NCBI GenBank assembly: GCA_900549235.1
Contig: URNT01000014.1
Location: 23,219 to 87,218 of the forward strand
Direction of reading: 5' to 3'
Origin: an uncultured Clostridium sp.
GTDB taxonomy: Bacteria > Bacillota > Clostridia > Lachnospirales > Lachnospiraceae
Length of the DNA stretch: 64,000 bases
Each line of letters begins with the position of its first letter. Position 1 is the first letter of the stretch. Shown piece by piece: positions 35,351 to 42,627 of the stretch. Under the pieces are notes generated by a model that ran no database searches, was not told where the DNA came from, and saw nothing but the letters and a program-made list of their open reading frames with translations. A program made the translations under genes and the position numbers.

Positions 35351-35415
35351 TACCCCTTCACATACCCTAGAGTGTGGCTGGAAATAGTCAAACGGCAATG
35401 GAGTGTGGAGGGGTA
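35351..35415 (+). promoter_or_regulatory. hairpin that can hide the RBS of the CotS-like gene
   Basis: TACCCCTTCACA (35351-35362) and TGTGGAGGGGTA (35404-35415) pair over 12 bp with one G-U pair. The right arm contains the ribosome binding site GGAGGGG of the gene starting at 35421. A second copy of GAGTGTGG lies in the loop (35370-35377), so an alternative, smaller pairing with CACA is possible. Confidence 0.5.
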
Positions 35416-35420
35416 ATTTT

Positions 35421-36458
35421 ATGAATGATAAGTATATGGAAGCTTTGGGGCAGTACGAGCTGGAGACAGTATCAGTTAGAAAGGGGCGGGGGGCCTGGAT
35501 TTGTGAGACCAGCCTGGGACTTAAATTATTAAAGGAGTATCGGGGCACCGTCCGCCGCCTGGAATTTGAAGATCAGGTATTGGAACGCCTGGATACCCGT
35601 ACAAGCCTGCGGGCTGACCGATATGTCAGGAACAAGGAAGGGGAGCTTCTTACGGTCCTTGGTGACGGGAGCCGCTATATATTAAAAGACTGGTTTTCTG
35701 ACCGGGAATGCAGCATGAGAGACGGCTATGAGCTCCGCCAGGCTATTTCCAGACTGGCTATGCTCCACCGCCAGCTGAGAGCCATTGAATTTAAGGAAGA
35801 ATGGAAAATGGGCTCCACCTGCGAGCAGCCCCCGGAAGCAGAGCTGGAACGCCACAACCGGGAAATGCAGCGCACCCGCAATTACATCCGGGCCAAGCAC
35901 CGCAGATCCGATTTTGAGCTGTCTGTTATAGGAAGCTTTGAAATGTTTCGGGATGAGGCAGCGGAGGCGGCAGAGGGTATGGGGCGGCTGTGGCAGGAGG
36001 AGCCGGCCGAGCTTGAGGCTGCCGAGCTGGCAGCAGGGGGAATTCCCAGAGAACGGCCCTTTTATCTGTGCCATGGAGATCTGGATCAGCACCACCTCCT
36101 TATGGGAGGGGATTATACTGCCATCATTGAGTATAACCGGATGCACCTTGGCATCCAGGCGGAAGATCTGTACCGCCTGATGAGAAAGGCCCTGGAAAAG
36201 CATGGCTGGAACCTGGATCTGGGGATGTCCATGCTGGAATCCTACGAGCGTGTCCTTCCCATGGAAAAGAAGGAGCGGATCTGCCTTTACTACCTTTTTT
36301 TATATCCGGAGAAATACTGGAAGCAGCTTAACTTCTATAATAATACAAACAAAGCCTGGATACCGGGCCGCAATACAGAGAAATTAAAGAACCTGGAGCA
36401 GCAGCAGCCGGCCAGGCGCAGGTTCCTTGCGAGGCTGGGAAAGGACTGCGGCATTTAA
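35421..36458 (+). CDS. CotS-family spore coat protein (kinase fold)
   Basis: A 345-residue protein with an aminoglycoside-phosphotransferase-like fold. 'CHGDLDQHHLLMGGDYTAII' is the catalytic-loop-like region near residue 220, followed by 'EYNRMHLGIQAEDLYRLMRK' with an Asn or Gln replacing the usual DF(D/E) metal site. The terminal 'YPEKYWKQLNFYNNTNKAW' is a CotS/YutH hallmark. Proteins of this group are in the spore coat or needed for its assembly. I use ATG 35421, immediately after the RBS, rather than 35403. Confidence 0.82.
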   Translation: MNDKYMEALGQYELETVSVRKGRGAWICETSLGLKLLKEYRGTVRRLEFEDQVLERLDTRTSLRADRYVRNKEGELLTVLGDGSRYILKDWFSDRECSMRDGYELRQAISRLAMLHRQLRAIEFKEEWKMGSTCEQPPEAELERHNREMQRTRNYIRAKHRRSDFELSVIGSFEMFRDEAAEAAEGMGRLWQEEPAELEAAELAAGGIPRERPFYLCHGDLDQHHLLMGGDYTAIIEYNRMHLGIQAEDLYRLMRKALEKHGWNLDLGMSMLESYERVLPMEKKERICLYYLFLYPEKYWKQLNFYNNTNKAWIPGRNTEKLKNLEQQQPARRRFLARLGKDCGI

Positions 36459-36465
36459 AACATTT

Positions 36466-36499
36466 CGTGTAAAAATACAAGCACGCCCTTCCTTTTTTT
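36466..36499 (+). terminator. weak terminator after the CotS-like gene
   Basis: A 5-bp stem (CGTGT / GCACG) with a 10-base loop is followed by CCCTT and a run of T residues. It is short, so only partial termination is likely. Confidence 0.35.
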
Positions 36500-36511
36500 G
36501 GTGCAATATAG

Positions 36512-36517
36512 TATAAT
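36512..36517 (+). promoter_or_regulatory. candidate -10 element of the phosphohexomutase gene
   Basis: A perfect TATAAT lies 55 bases upstream of the start. No convincing -35 element is seen at 16-18 bases, so only the -10 is claimed. Confidence 0.4.
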
Positions 36518-36571
36518 CGTAACAGAAATGCAGGTATTGCATGGGAACATTTTATAGGAGGGAGTATAAAC

Positions 36572-38308
36572 ATGAAAGACTATATGAAGATATATCAGGA
36601 GTGGTTATCAAATCCGTATTTTGATGAGGCGACCAAAGCAGAGCTCCGTGCCATCGAGGGAGATGACAACGAGATCAAAGAGCGTTTTTATATGGATCTG
36701 GAGTTCGGCACCGCAGGTCTGCGCGGCATCATCGGCGCCGGCATCAACCGTATGAACATCTATGTTGTAAGACGCGCGACCCAGGGCCTTGCCAATTACA
36801 TCATCAAGCAGGGCGCGGCTGACAGGGGCGTAGCCATCGCTTATGACTCCCGCCATATGTCCCCTGAATTTGCCATGGAAGCAGCTATGACCCTTGCGGC
36901 AAACGGCATCAAGGCTTACAAGTTTGAGTCCCTGCGCCCCACACCGGAGCTGTCCTTTGCAGTCCGCGAGCTGGGCTGTATCGCAGGTATCAACATCACA
37001 GCAAGCCATAACCCGCCTGAGTACAACGGCTACAAGGTATACTGGGAGGACGGCGCTCAGTTTACACCTCCTCACGATAAGGGCGTGACCGAGGAGGTGC
37101 TTGCCATTGAGGATCTGTCCACTGTTAAGACCACAGATGAGGCCTCCGCTCTGGCATCCGGCAGGTACGAGGTGATTGGTGCAGAGATCGATGACAAATA
37201 CATTGCCCAGGTTAAGGCCCAGGTGGTAAACCAGAAGGCCATTGATGAGATGCAGGATCAGATCTCCATCGTATACACACCGCTCCACGGCACAGGAAAT
37301 ATCCCTGCAAGAAGAGTGATGAAGGAGATCGGCTTTACCCATGTATATGTAGTGCCGGAGCAGGAGCTGCCTGACGGCAATTTCCCAACTGTAAGCTATC
37401 CGAACCCAGAGGCAGAGGAAGCTTTCCAGCTGGGTCTTGCGCTGGCAAAGGAAAAGGACGCGGATCTGGTACTGGCAACAGATCCTGATGCAGATCGTCT
37501 GGGCGTATATGTAAAAGATACAAAATCCGGTGAGTACATTCCTCTTACTGGCAATATGTCCGGTTCTCTGCTCTGCGAGTATGTTCTCAGCCAGAAGAAG
37601 GAAGCAGGCAGGATCCCGGCAGACGGACAGGTTGTAAAGTCCATCGTATCCACCAACCTGATCGATGCTGTTGCGAAGGCATACGGTGCGGAGCTGATCG
37701 AGGTTCTTACCGGCTTTAAGTGGATCGGACAGCAGATCTTAAAGAATGAGCATACCGGCAAAGGCACTTACCTCTTTGGTATGGAGGAAAGCTACGGATG
37801 CCTGATCGGCACCTATGCCCGCGACAAGGATGCTATCTCTGCAACCGCCGCTCTCTGCGAGGCTGCCGCTTACTACAAGCAGAAGGGCATGACCCTGTGG
37901 GATGCGATGCTGGCTATGTACGAGAAGTACGGCTATTACAAGGATGCAGTTAAGTCCATCGGCTTATCCGGCATCGAGGGCCTGGCAAAGATCCAGTCTA
38001 TTATGGAGACACTGAGAGACAATCCTCCTGTTGAGGTAGGAGGCTGCAAGGTAGTATCCGCAAGAGACTACAAGCTGGATACCATCAAAAATATGGAAAC
38101 CGGAGAAGTGACCTCAACCGGACTCCCTGCGTCCAACGTTCTCTACTACGACCTGACCGACGGCGCATGGATCTGTGTAAGGCCTTCCGGCACCGAGCCG
38201 AAGATCAAATTCTACTACGGCATCAAGGGCAGTTCACTGGAAGACGCAGAAGCAAAGGCAGCTGCACTGGGCGACGCTGTGATGGCAATGGTTGATAAAA
38301 TGATATAA
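36572..38308 (+). CDS. phosphoglucomutase/phosphomannomutase
   Basis: A 578-residue member of the alpha-D-phosphohexomutase superfamily. The phosphoserine loop is 'GINITASHNPPEYNGYKVYW', the magnesium loop 'LATDPDADRLGVYVKD', the sugar-binding loop 'GMEESYGC', and the phosphate-binding C-terminal loop 'VRPSGTEPKIKFYY'. It interconverts glucose-1-P and glucose-6-P, and perhaps mannose phosphates. The RBS GGAGGG is excellent, and codon use is strongly biased toward the preferred set, as for other highly expressed genes here. It is followed by a strong bidirectional terminator. Confidence 0.96.
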   Translation: MKDYMKIYQEWLSNPYFDEATKAELRAIEGDDNEIKERFYMDLEFGTAGLRGIIGAGINRMNIYVVRRATQGLANYIIKQGAADRGVAIAYDSRHMSPEFAMEAAMTLAANGIKAYKFESLRPTPELSFAVRELGCIAGINITASHNPPEYNGYKVYWEDGAQFTPPHDKGVTEEVLAIEDLSTVKTTDEASALASGRYEVIGAEIDDKYIAQVKAQVVNQKAIDEMQDQISIVYTPLHGTGNIPARRVMKEIGFTHVYVVPEQELPDGNFPTVSYPNPEAEEAFQLGLALAKEKDADLVLATDPDADRLGVYVKDTKSGEYIPLTGNMSGSLLCEYVLSQKKEAGRIPADGQVVKSIVSTNLIDAVAKAYGAELIEVLTGFKWIGQQILKNEHTGKGTYLFGMEESYGCLIGTYARDKDAISATAALCEAAAYYKQKGMTLWDAMLAMYEKYGYYKDAVKSIGLSGIEGLAKIQSIMETLRDNPPVEVGGCKVVSARDYKLDTIKNMETGEVTSTGLPASNVLYYDLTDGAWICVRPSGTEPKIKFYYGIKGSSLEDAEAKAAALGDAVMAMVDKMI

Positions 38309-38314
38309 GGTCTG

Positions 38315-38353
38315 AAAAAAGGGGGCTGCGAAAACCGCAGCCCCTTGTTTTTT
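38315..38353. terminator. bidirectional intrinsic terminator
   Basis: GGGGCTGCG / CGCAGCCCC is a perfect 9-bp stem with an AAAAC loop, preceded by A-run (38315-38320) and followed by T-run (TTGTTTTTT). It can serve both the phosphohexomutase gene and the convergent gene that ends at 38352. Confidence 0.9.
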
Positions 38354-39284
38354 ATCTCATCTTCTTAAGCATCTCCCGGATCTCCAGAGCCTTCCGTCCA
38401 AGACCTTCCAATCGCTCCTGCAGCTTCCCAAGCTCCTCGATCCTGGCCATCTGTCCGCGCCATTCATCCGCCAGCTCAGCAGCCCCCGCAGCCTTTTCAC
38501 TGAGGGCAGCCTTCCGTTTGGCCGCATACTCCCGAAGGAACTCCAGTCCCCTGGCAGTCCGCTCAGCCACCTCCGTCAGCCGCTCCTCGGAGCCCTCCTT
38601 CAGCCTTGCAGCCCGGGCAGAGGCATCCGCTTTTACGCCCTCAAGACGGATAAGGGCAGACTCTCTGGCCTCCTCCATCCGCTGCCCTGTTTCCTGTCGG
38701 AGGAGAGCCATCTGCACCTGCATTTCCTCCAGCTCCCGGCGCATGACATTGACCGCCTCCAGCACCTTTGCAAGATCCAGAGCCGCCCGCACAGACTGTA
38801 CCGCGTCCGCCGCGAAAACCAGGGACAATACTCCCACAGCCGCAAGCTCTGCCGTCTGTGAAAGTCCCAGAACAAAGTCTTCCACCGGCCGGTGCAGCAC
38901 CTCCGTCAGAAGAATCGTCAGGAAGCCCCAGGCAGCAGAGGAAGAGAGACAGATATAGCCCTTCATATTAAAACGCTTTCCGCTGTAATCCCAGTATTTC
39001 ATCTTAAACAGCCGCTCCATGCCCCAGCCGGTGGCATATTCCAGAGCCGTAGCTGCCGCCACCCCCGACAGATACACCAGCCCCAGATGATCCTTTACCG
39101 GCAGGGACACCCACAGCATCATCACAGCCCCCGTTCCATAAAGAGGCAGGAGGGGAAGGCGCAGAAATCCCCGGTTCACCGGCCTCCGCTCCTTAAAAGA
39201 CACATAAACTGACTCAAAGATCCATCCGAAAAAACAGTATATATAAAAAAATGCCAGCCATTGATACCAGGTATACTCGTACAT
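38352..39284 (-). CDS. CmpB-like membrane protein with a long coiled coil
   Basis: A 310-residue protein. The N-terminal 170 residues have about five membrane helices and the family's conserved 'CFFGWIFESVYVSFKERRPVN' and 'LEYATGWGMERLF' segments, matching the putative ABC-transporter type IV / CmpB family (PF06541). From about residue 185 to the end it is a long Glu/Arg/Ala-rich coiled coil ('EAVNVMRRELEEMQVQMALL'). Such proteins are widespread in Firmicutes, with no proven function; an envelope-scaffold role is possible. It faces away from the recombinases and has its own promoter. Confidence 0.72.
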   Translation of the reverse strand: MYEYTWYQWLAFFYIYCFFGWIFESVYVSFKERRPVNRGFLRLPLLPLYGTGAVMMLWVSLPVKDHLGLVYLSGVAAATALEYATGWGMERLFKMKYWDYSGKRFNMKGYICLSSSAAWGFLTILLTEVLHRPVEDFVLGLSQTAELAAVGVLSLVFAADAVQSVRAALDLAKVLEAVNVMRRELEEMQVQMALLRQETGQRMEEARESALIRLEGVKADASARAARLKEGSEERLTEVAERTARGLEFLREYAAKRKAALSEKAAGAAELADEWRGQMARIEELGKLQERLEGLGRKALEIREMLKKMR

Positions 39285-39315
39285 TCCCTTTCATTCCTTC
39301 CTTTGTGATTTCTTA

Positions 39316-39344
39316 ATCATACACGTTTCTTTCCCAAAATGCAA
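39316..39344 (-). promoter_or_regulatory. promoter of the CmpB-like gene
   Basis: Reading the minus strand, TTGCAT and TATGAT are separated by 17 bases, about 30 bases upstream of the ATG at 39284. The -35 overlaps the stop-proximal region of the upstream recombinase. Confidence 0.6.
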
Positions 39345-39345
39345 C

Positions 39346-40185
39346 CTACCAGGTAACGATCCGGTCAATCAGTACCCGTTGTTCATCCGAGGAGCGGGTC
39401 AGATAGATCCTGGTGGTTTCAATGCTTTCATGCCCCATTAAATCCGCCAGCAGAGAAATATCATTAAACTTTAAAAGGAAATTTTTGGCGAACCGGTGCC
39501 GGAAAGAATGAGGATACACCGTTTCCGGCGGGATTCGGTACTGTCTGGCAAATACCTTCAGCTGGCTGCTGATTCCTCTTGGAGTAATCTGCTGTCCCCG
39601 CCGGTTCGTAAACACAAAGCCTGTCTCGATCCCCTGACCCGCCAGCCAGGACAACATTTCTCCGCACAGCCTTTCGGGAAAATAGATCCGGCGGATCTTC
39701 CCGCCCTTGGAATACAGGTCAATACATCCGATCTGGATATGCTCCGCCTTGATCTGCACCAGCTCGCTGACCCTGGCCCCTGTGGCCCCCAGAAAGCGCA
39801 CCACAAAATACCAGAACATCTTTCCGTCCCGTTTCAGATTCCGTTTCAGCCGTTCATAATCCCGCTTTGAGATCACATTATTAAGGAAGGGCTTCTGCTG
39901 ATGCTTCACCGAAGGCAGGCGGTAAGACTGCCCCTCCCCTTCAGAACTCAGCGCCTTCACGTACTGGTTCATGCCGTAGATCCTGGTATTCACCGTATTC
40001 GGCTTATAGTGCTTCATCAGCCACCCCTTATACTCCTGCATATTTTCCACAGAAATCTCATCAAACAGGCTGTAAAATAACCGCACTGAGGTCAGATACA
40101 CCTGAATCGTATTGCCTGCGGCTCCCCGTTTTATGAGAAATTCGCGGAACCACTCCAACAGCTCATCCTCATTCATCTTCTCCAT
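39346..40185 (-). CDS. tyrosine recombinase, left pair, A-type
   Basis: A 279-residue XerC/D-size tyrosine recombinase. An N-terminal SAM-like core-binding region precedes a catalytic domain with the first Arg in 'TGARVSELVQIK', the Lys in 'GGKIRRIYFP', 'HSFRHRFAKNF' (HxxR) and 'LMGHESIETTRIYL' (final His and nucleophilic Tyr). All catalytic positions are present. Its start (TGATG with the B-type stop) implies coupled translation. It closely resembles the A-type enzyme of the right pair (51980-52807) and is probably a partner of the B-type enzyme. I prefer ATG 40185 over GTG 40188. Confidence 0.93.
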   Translation of the reverse strand: MEKMNEDELLEWFREFLIKRGAAGNTIQVYLTSVRLFYSLFDEISVENMQEYKGWLMKHYKPNTVNTRIYGMNQYVKALSSEGEGQSYRLPSVKHQQKPFLNNVISKRDYERLKRNLKRDGKMFWYFVVRFLGATGARVSELVQIKAEHIQIGCIDLYSKGGKIRRIYFPERLCGEMLSWLAGQGIETGFVFTNRRGQQITPRGISSQLKVFARQYRIPPETVYPHSFRHRFAKNFLLKFNDISLLADLMGHESIETTRIYLTRSSDEQRVLIDRIVTW

Positions 40186-41021
40186 CACCAGTCCACCACC
40201 TTATTCACGATTTTGTACTGCTCCGAGCTGCTCCGCCGCAGATAAATTCTGGTGGTTTCAATGCTTTCATGCCCCAGAAGATCCGCCAGCAGCGCAATAT
40301 CCCCACATTTCTCAATAAAATTTTTCGCGAACCGGTGCCGGAAGGAGTGGGGATACATCACCTCCGGATCCAGACCGTACCGTAAAGCAAAGACCTTCAA
40401 CTGGGAACGTATGCCGGAGGGAGACACAGGGGCCCCGAACCGATTCAGAAACAGGGCTCCGCAGCTCCGGTGCTCCTTCTTGAGCCATTCTCCAAGCTCC
40501 GCCATAAGAGAAGATGGGATATAGATCCGGCGCATTTTATTTCCCTTAGAATAAATATCCTTATAGCCCCGCCTGGCATCCTCCGCTTCAAAGGCCACTA
40601 GCTCGCTGACGCGGACCCCCGTGGCCGTGATCAGCCGCACCAGAAAATAATAAGTATCCTCCTCATCCTCCCGCAGACGCCGCTTCAGATACTCATAATC
40701 CGCCTGGCTGATGATCTTATCCAGATACGTCTTTTGCTGAACCTTGATCATAGCCACTGGCCCCATAGCTGCCTGCCGGTATTCTATAAAACAGTTCAGC
40801 GCCCGGATCCGCAGGTTCACCGTCTGGGGCTTATAATGCTCCAGAAGATACACCTTATAAAGCTGCAGGTTTCTGGAAGTGAGCTGGGGGTACAGGCTGT
40901 AAAACTGCTCCACCGCGTAGCAATACACCACAATGGTATTGTGAGCCATATTCCGGGCATTCAGATACTTCCCGAACTGCTCCACCCCCCGGACAGGTGC
41001 CTGTTTACAGGTTCCATTCAT
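40185..41021 (-). CDS. tyrosine recombinase, left pair, B-type
   Basis: A 278-residue tyrosine recombinase with catalytic residues in 'TGVRVSELVAFE' (Arg), 'GNKMRRIYIPSSL' (Lys/His region), 'HSFRHRFAKNFIE' and 'LLGHESIETTRIYLRR' (Tyr). It precedes the A-type enzyme and overlaps it by one base. AGGAGG lies at a good distance before ATG 41021. Its partner in the right pair is 52807-53643. It is divergently arranged with the SARP-like regulator, with 211 bp between them. Confidence 0.93.
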   Translation of the reverse strand: MNGTCKQAPVRGVEQFGKYLNARNMAHNTIVVYCYAVEQFYSLYPQLTSRNLQLYKVYLLEHYKPQTVNLRIRALNCFIEYRQAAMGPVAMIKVQQKTYLDKIISQADYEYLKRRLREDEEDTYYFLVRLITATGVRVSELVAFEAEDARRGYKDIYSKGNKMRRIYIPSSLMAELGEWLKKEHRSCGALFLNRFGAPVSPSGIRSQLKVFALRYGLDPEVMYPHSFRHRFAKNFIEKCGDIALLADLLGHESIETTRIYLRRSSSEQYKIVNKVVDW

Positions 41022-41156
41022 TAAAATTACCTCCTCTTTTGTAAAATGTGCTGTTAAGGCCGCAGCATTTTAATAGTAGGTGATATTCCTAAGAAATGTA
41101 AGAGGAGGGGCGGAGGGGAACTGCCGTAAAATTTCACAGGAAATCCCTTGGCACAG
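41022..41156. promoter_or_regulatory. divergent promoter region between recombinases and SARP-like gene
   Basis: This part holds the recombinase RBS (AGAGGAGG on the minus strand), a 7-bp inverted repeat TAAAATG / CATTTTA at 41042-41072 with a 17-base spacer (arm spacing fits a recombinase or operator dyad), and a second AAGAGGAGG on the plus strand at 41100-41108. I see no flanking repeats long enough to call an invertible segment. Confidence 0.4.
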
Positions 41157-41186
41157 TTGAAATGCCGGGGGAGAATGTGCTACAAT
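41157..41186 (+). promoter_or_regulatory. promoter of the SARP-like regulator
   Basis: TTGAAA and TACAAT are separated by 18 bases, about 50 bases before the GTG start of the regulator gene. Confidence 0.6.
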
Positions 41187-41232
41187 ACAGAAAGATTATG
41201 GTAAGCAGATTGCAAGCGGGGAGTATGATACA

Positions 41233-42450
41233 GTGGATAAGACAAAGGAAGAAAAAAAGCTGATCGTCAAAATGCTTGGGGATTTTTCGGTGACCTGGGG
41301 AGATGAGAATATTTCTCTTGGAAGAAATCCCTATGGAAAGCTTGCTCAGCTGTTCCAGATCCTTATGCTGGCTCCGGGCGGCAAGGTATCAAAGGAAAAG
41401 CTCATGGTAGATCTTTACAAATATGATGAGTGCAGCAATCAGAACAACAGCATCAACAACGGCATTTACCGCCTAAGGAAGATATTCTCACAGGCAGGGA
41501 TTCCAGGCGGCACTTATATTTCCTCGGAAAATGGTTTCTGCACCTGGGATCCAGCGATTCCCGTGGAGGTAGATGCCCTGGAATTTGCCCGTCTGATCCG
41601 TGAGGGCAGGGAGGCAGAGCTGCCGGAGAGCCTGGAGCTTTTGTATCAGGCCTGGAACCTGTACCGGGGCGATCTTCTTGCCCGCAACTCCATGGAAGAA
41701 TGGGTCATCCCGGAGACCCTGTATTATAAGCAGCTGTACCGCGAGTGCACCAGGCTTATGGGCCATGACCTTCTGGAGCAGGAGCGCTATGAGGATCTTT
41801 ACACCCTGTATTCTAAGGCTTCCGGCATCGAGCCCTGCGAAGAATGGCATCTGGGCCAGTTGGATGCCCTTATGGCCATGGGTGAATACGACCAGGCATA
41901 CAGGGCTTATGAAAAAATGACCCAGGATTACACCGCGGCATCCGGCCGGCCCGCTTCAGAGGAGATGCTCAGGCGCCTCCGCAGCATCAGCCGCCATCTG
42001 AAGGGAGGCTATGAAAACATCCATGACATACAGCGCCACCTTTTAGATGCGGATACAGGCGAAAATATGGGGAGTGGGGCTTACAAATGCTCTTATCCCA
42101 ACTTTGTGGACGTCTACTGCTTCCTCAAGCGCATGGCAGAGCGGGTTGACATTCCCGCCTCCCTTATGCAGTGCACCATTGTAAACCGCCAGAAGGTTCC
42201 TGCCCAGAACAAGTCCGCCTATCAGAAAGGAGAGCTTTTGTCCCAGGCCATAAAAAGCTCCCTTCGCAGCGGCGACATCTACACCCGCTACAATACAGGT
42301 CAGTTTCTGATCATTTTAAATCAGGCAGAGCTTAGAAATTGCCGGAAAATATTCTCCAGGATCATGGTCTCCTACGAAAAGCTGGGCGGAAACCGCCGGG
42401 ACGTAGCCTGCCAGATCACACCCATCCGTTCAAAACAGAATAAAAAATAA
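41233..42450 (+). CDS. SARP/AfsR-like regulator with degenerate GGDEF-like C-terminus
   Basis: A 405-residue protein. The N-terminal winged helix ('KMLGDFSVTWGDENISLGR' with 'SINNGIYRLRKIFSQAG') is followed by a BTAD region rich in TPR-type helices (about residues 100-255). The last 140 residues ('FLKRMAERVDIPASLMQCTIV' and 'SLRSGDIYTRYNTGQFLIIL') have the spacing of a GGDEF cyclase fold but lack the GG(D/E)EF motif, so catalysis is unlikely. The start is GTG 41233 after GGGGAG. SARP proteins bind direct repeats to activate neighbouring genes, so it probably activates the adhesin operon. Confidence 0.78.
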   Translation: MDKTKEEKKLIVKMLGDFSVTWGDENISLGRNPYGKLAQLFQILMLAPGGKVSKEKLMVDLYKYDECSNQNNSINNGIYRLRKIFSQAGIPGGTYISSENGFCTWDPAIPVEVDALEFARLIREGREAELPESLELLYQAWNLYRGDLLARNSMEEWVIPETLYYKQLYRECTRLMGHDLLEQERYEDLYTLYSKASGIEPCEEWHLGQLDALMAMGEYDQAYRAYEKMTQDYTAASGRPASEEMLRRLRSISRHLKGGYENIHDIQRHLLDADTGENMGSGAYKCSYPNFVDVYCFLKRMAERVDIPASLMQCTIVNRQKVPAQNKSAYQKGELLSQAIKSSLRSGDIYTRYNTGQFLIILNQAELRNCRKIFSRIMVSYEKLGGNRRDVACQITPIRSKQNKK

Positions 42451-42451
42451 G

Positions 42452-42490
42452 AAAAGCCTCAGAGCCAACGAACCGGTTCTGGGGCTTTTT
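42452..42490 (+). terminator. terminator of the SARP-like gene
   Basis: AAAAGCCTCAGA and TCTGGGGCTTTT pair over 12 bp with one G-U pair; the right arm ends in TTTTT. Termination here implies that the adhesin operon has its own promoter downstream. Confidence 0.8.
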
Positions 42491-42500
42491 GTATATTTTG

Positions 42501-42550
42501 TGAAAAATGGCGGATTTTTTTGAAAAAGTGATAAAAGTGGTGATAGGCAA
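42501..42550 (+). repeat. 20-bp-period direct repeats upstream of the adhesin operon
   Basis: TGAAAAATGG at 42501 and TGAAAAAGTG at 42521 are 20 bases apart; ATAAAAGTGG at 42531 and TGATAGGCAA at 42541 continue the 10-base register. They lie between the regulator terminator and the adhesin start. Direct repeats on one face of the helix are the layout of SARP operators. I do not see a good promoter match beside them (a TATATT lies at 42578), which suits an activator-dependent promoter. Confidence 0.5.
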
Positions 42551-42627
42551 TGTGGTAATGTATCGGAGAGGAAATGTTATATTGGCAGAAATGCCCGACT
42601 ATAAAATCATGTTGCAGAGGTGAGAGT

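Noticed and set aside
41030..41108. 79-bp invertible segment flanked by CCTCCTCTT and AAGAGGAGG
   Set aside because: The left arm is the recombinase ribosome binding site, and purine-rich matches of this length are expected by chance; the segment is shorter than known invertible promoters.
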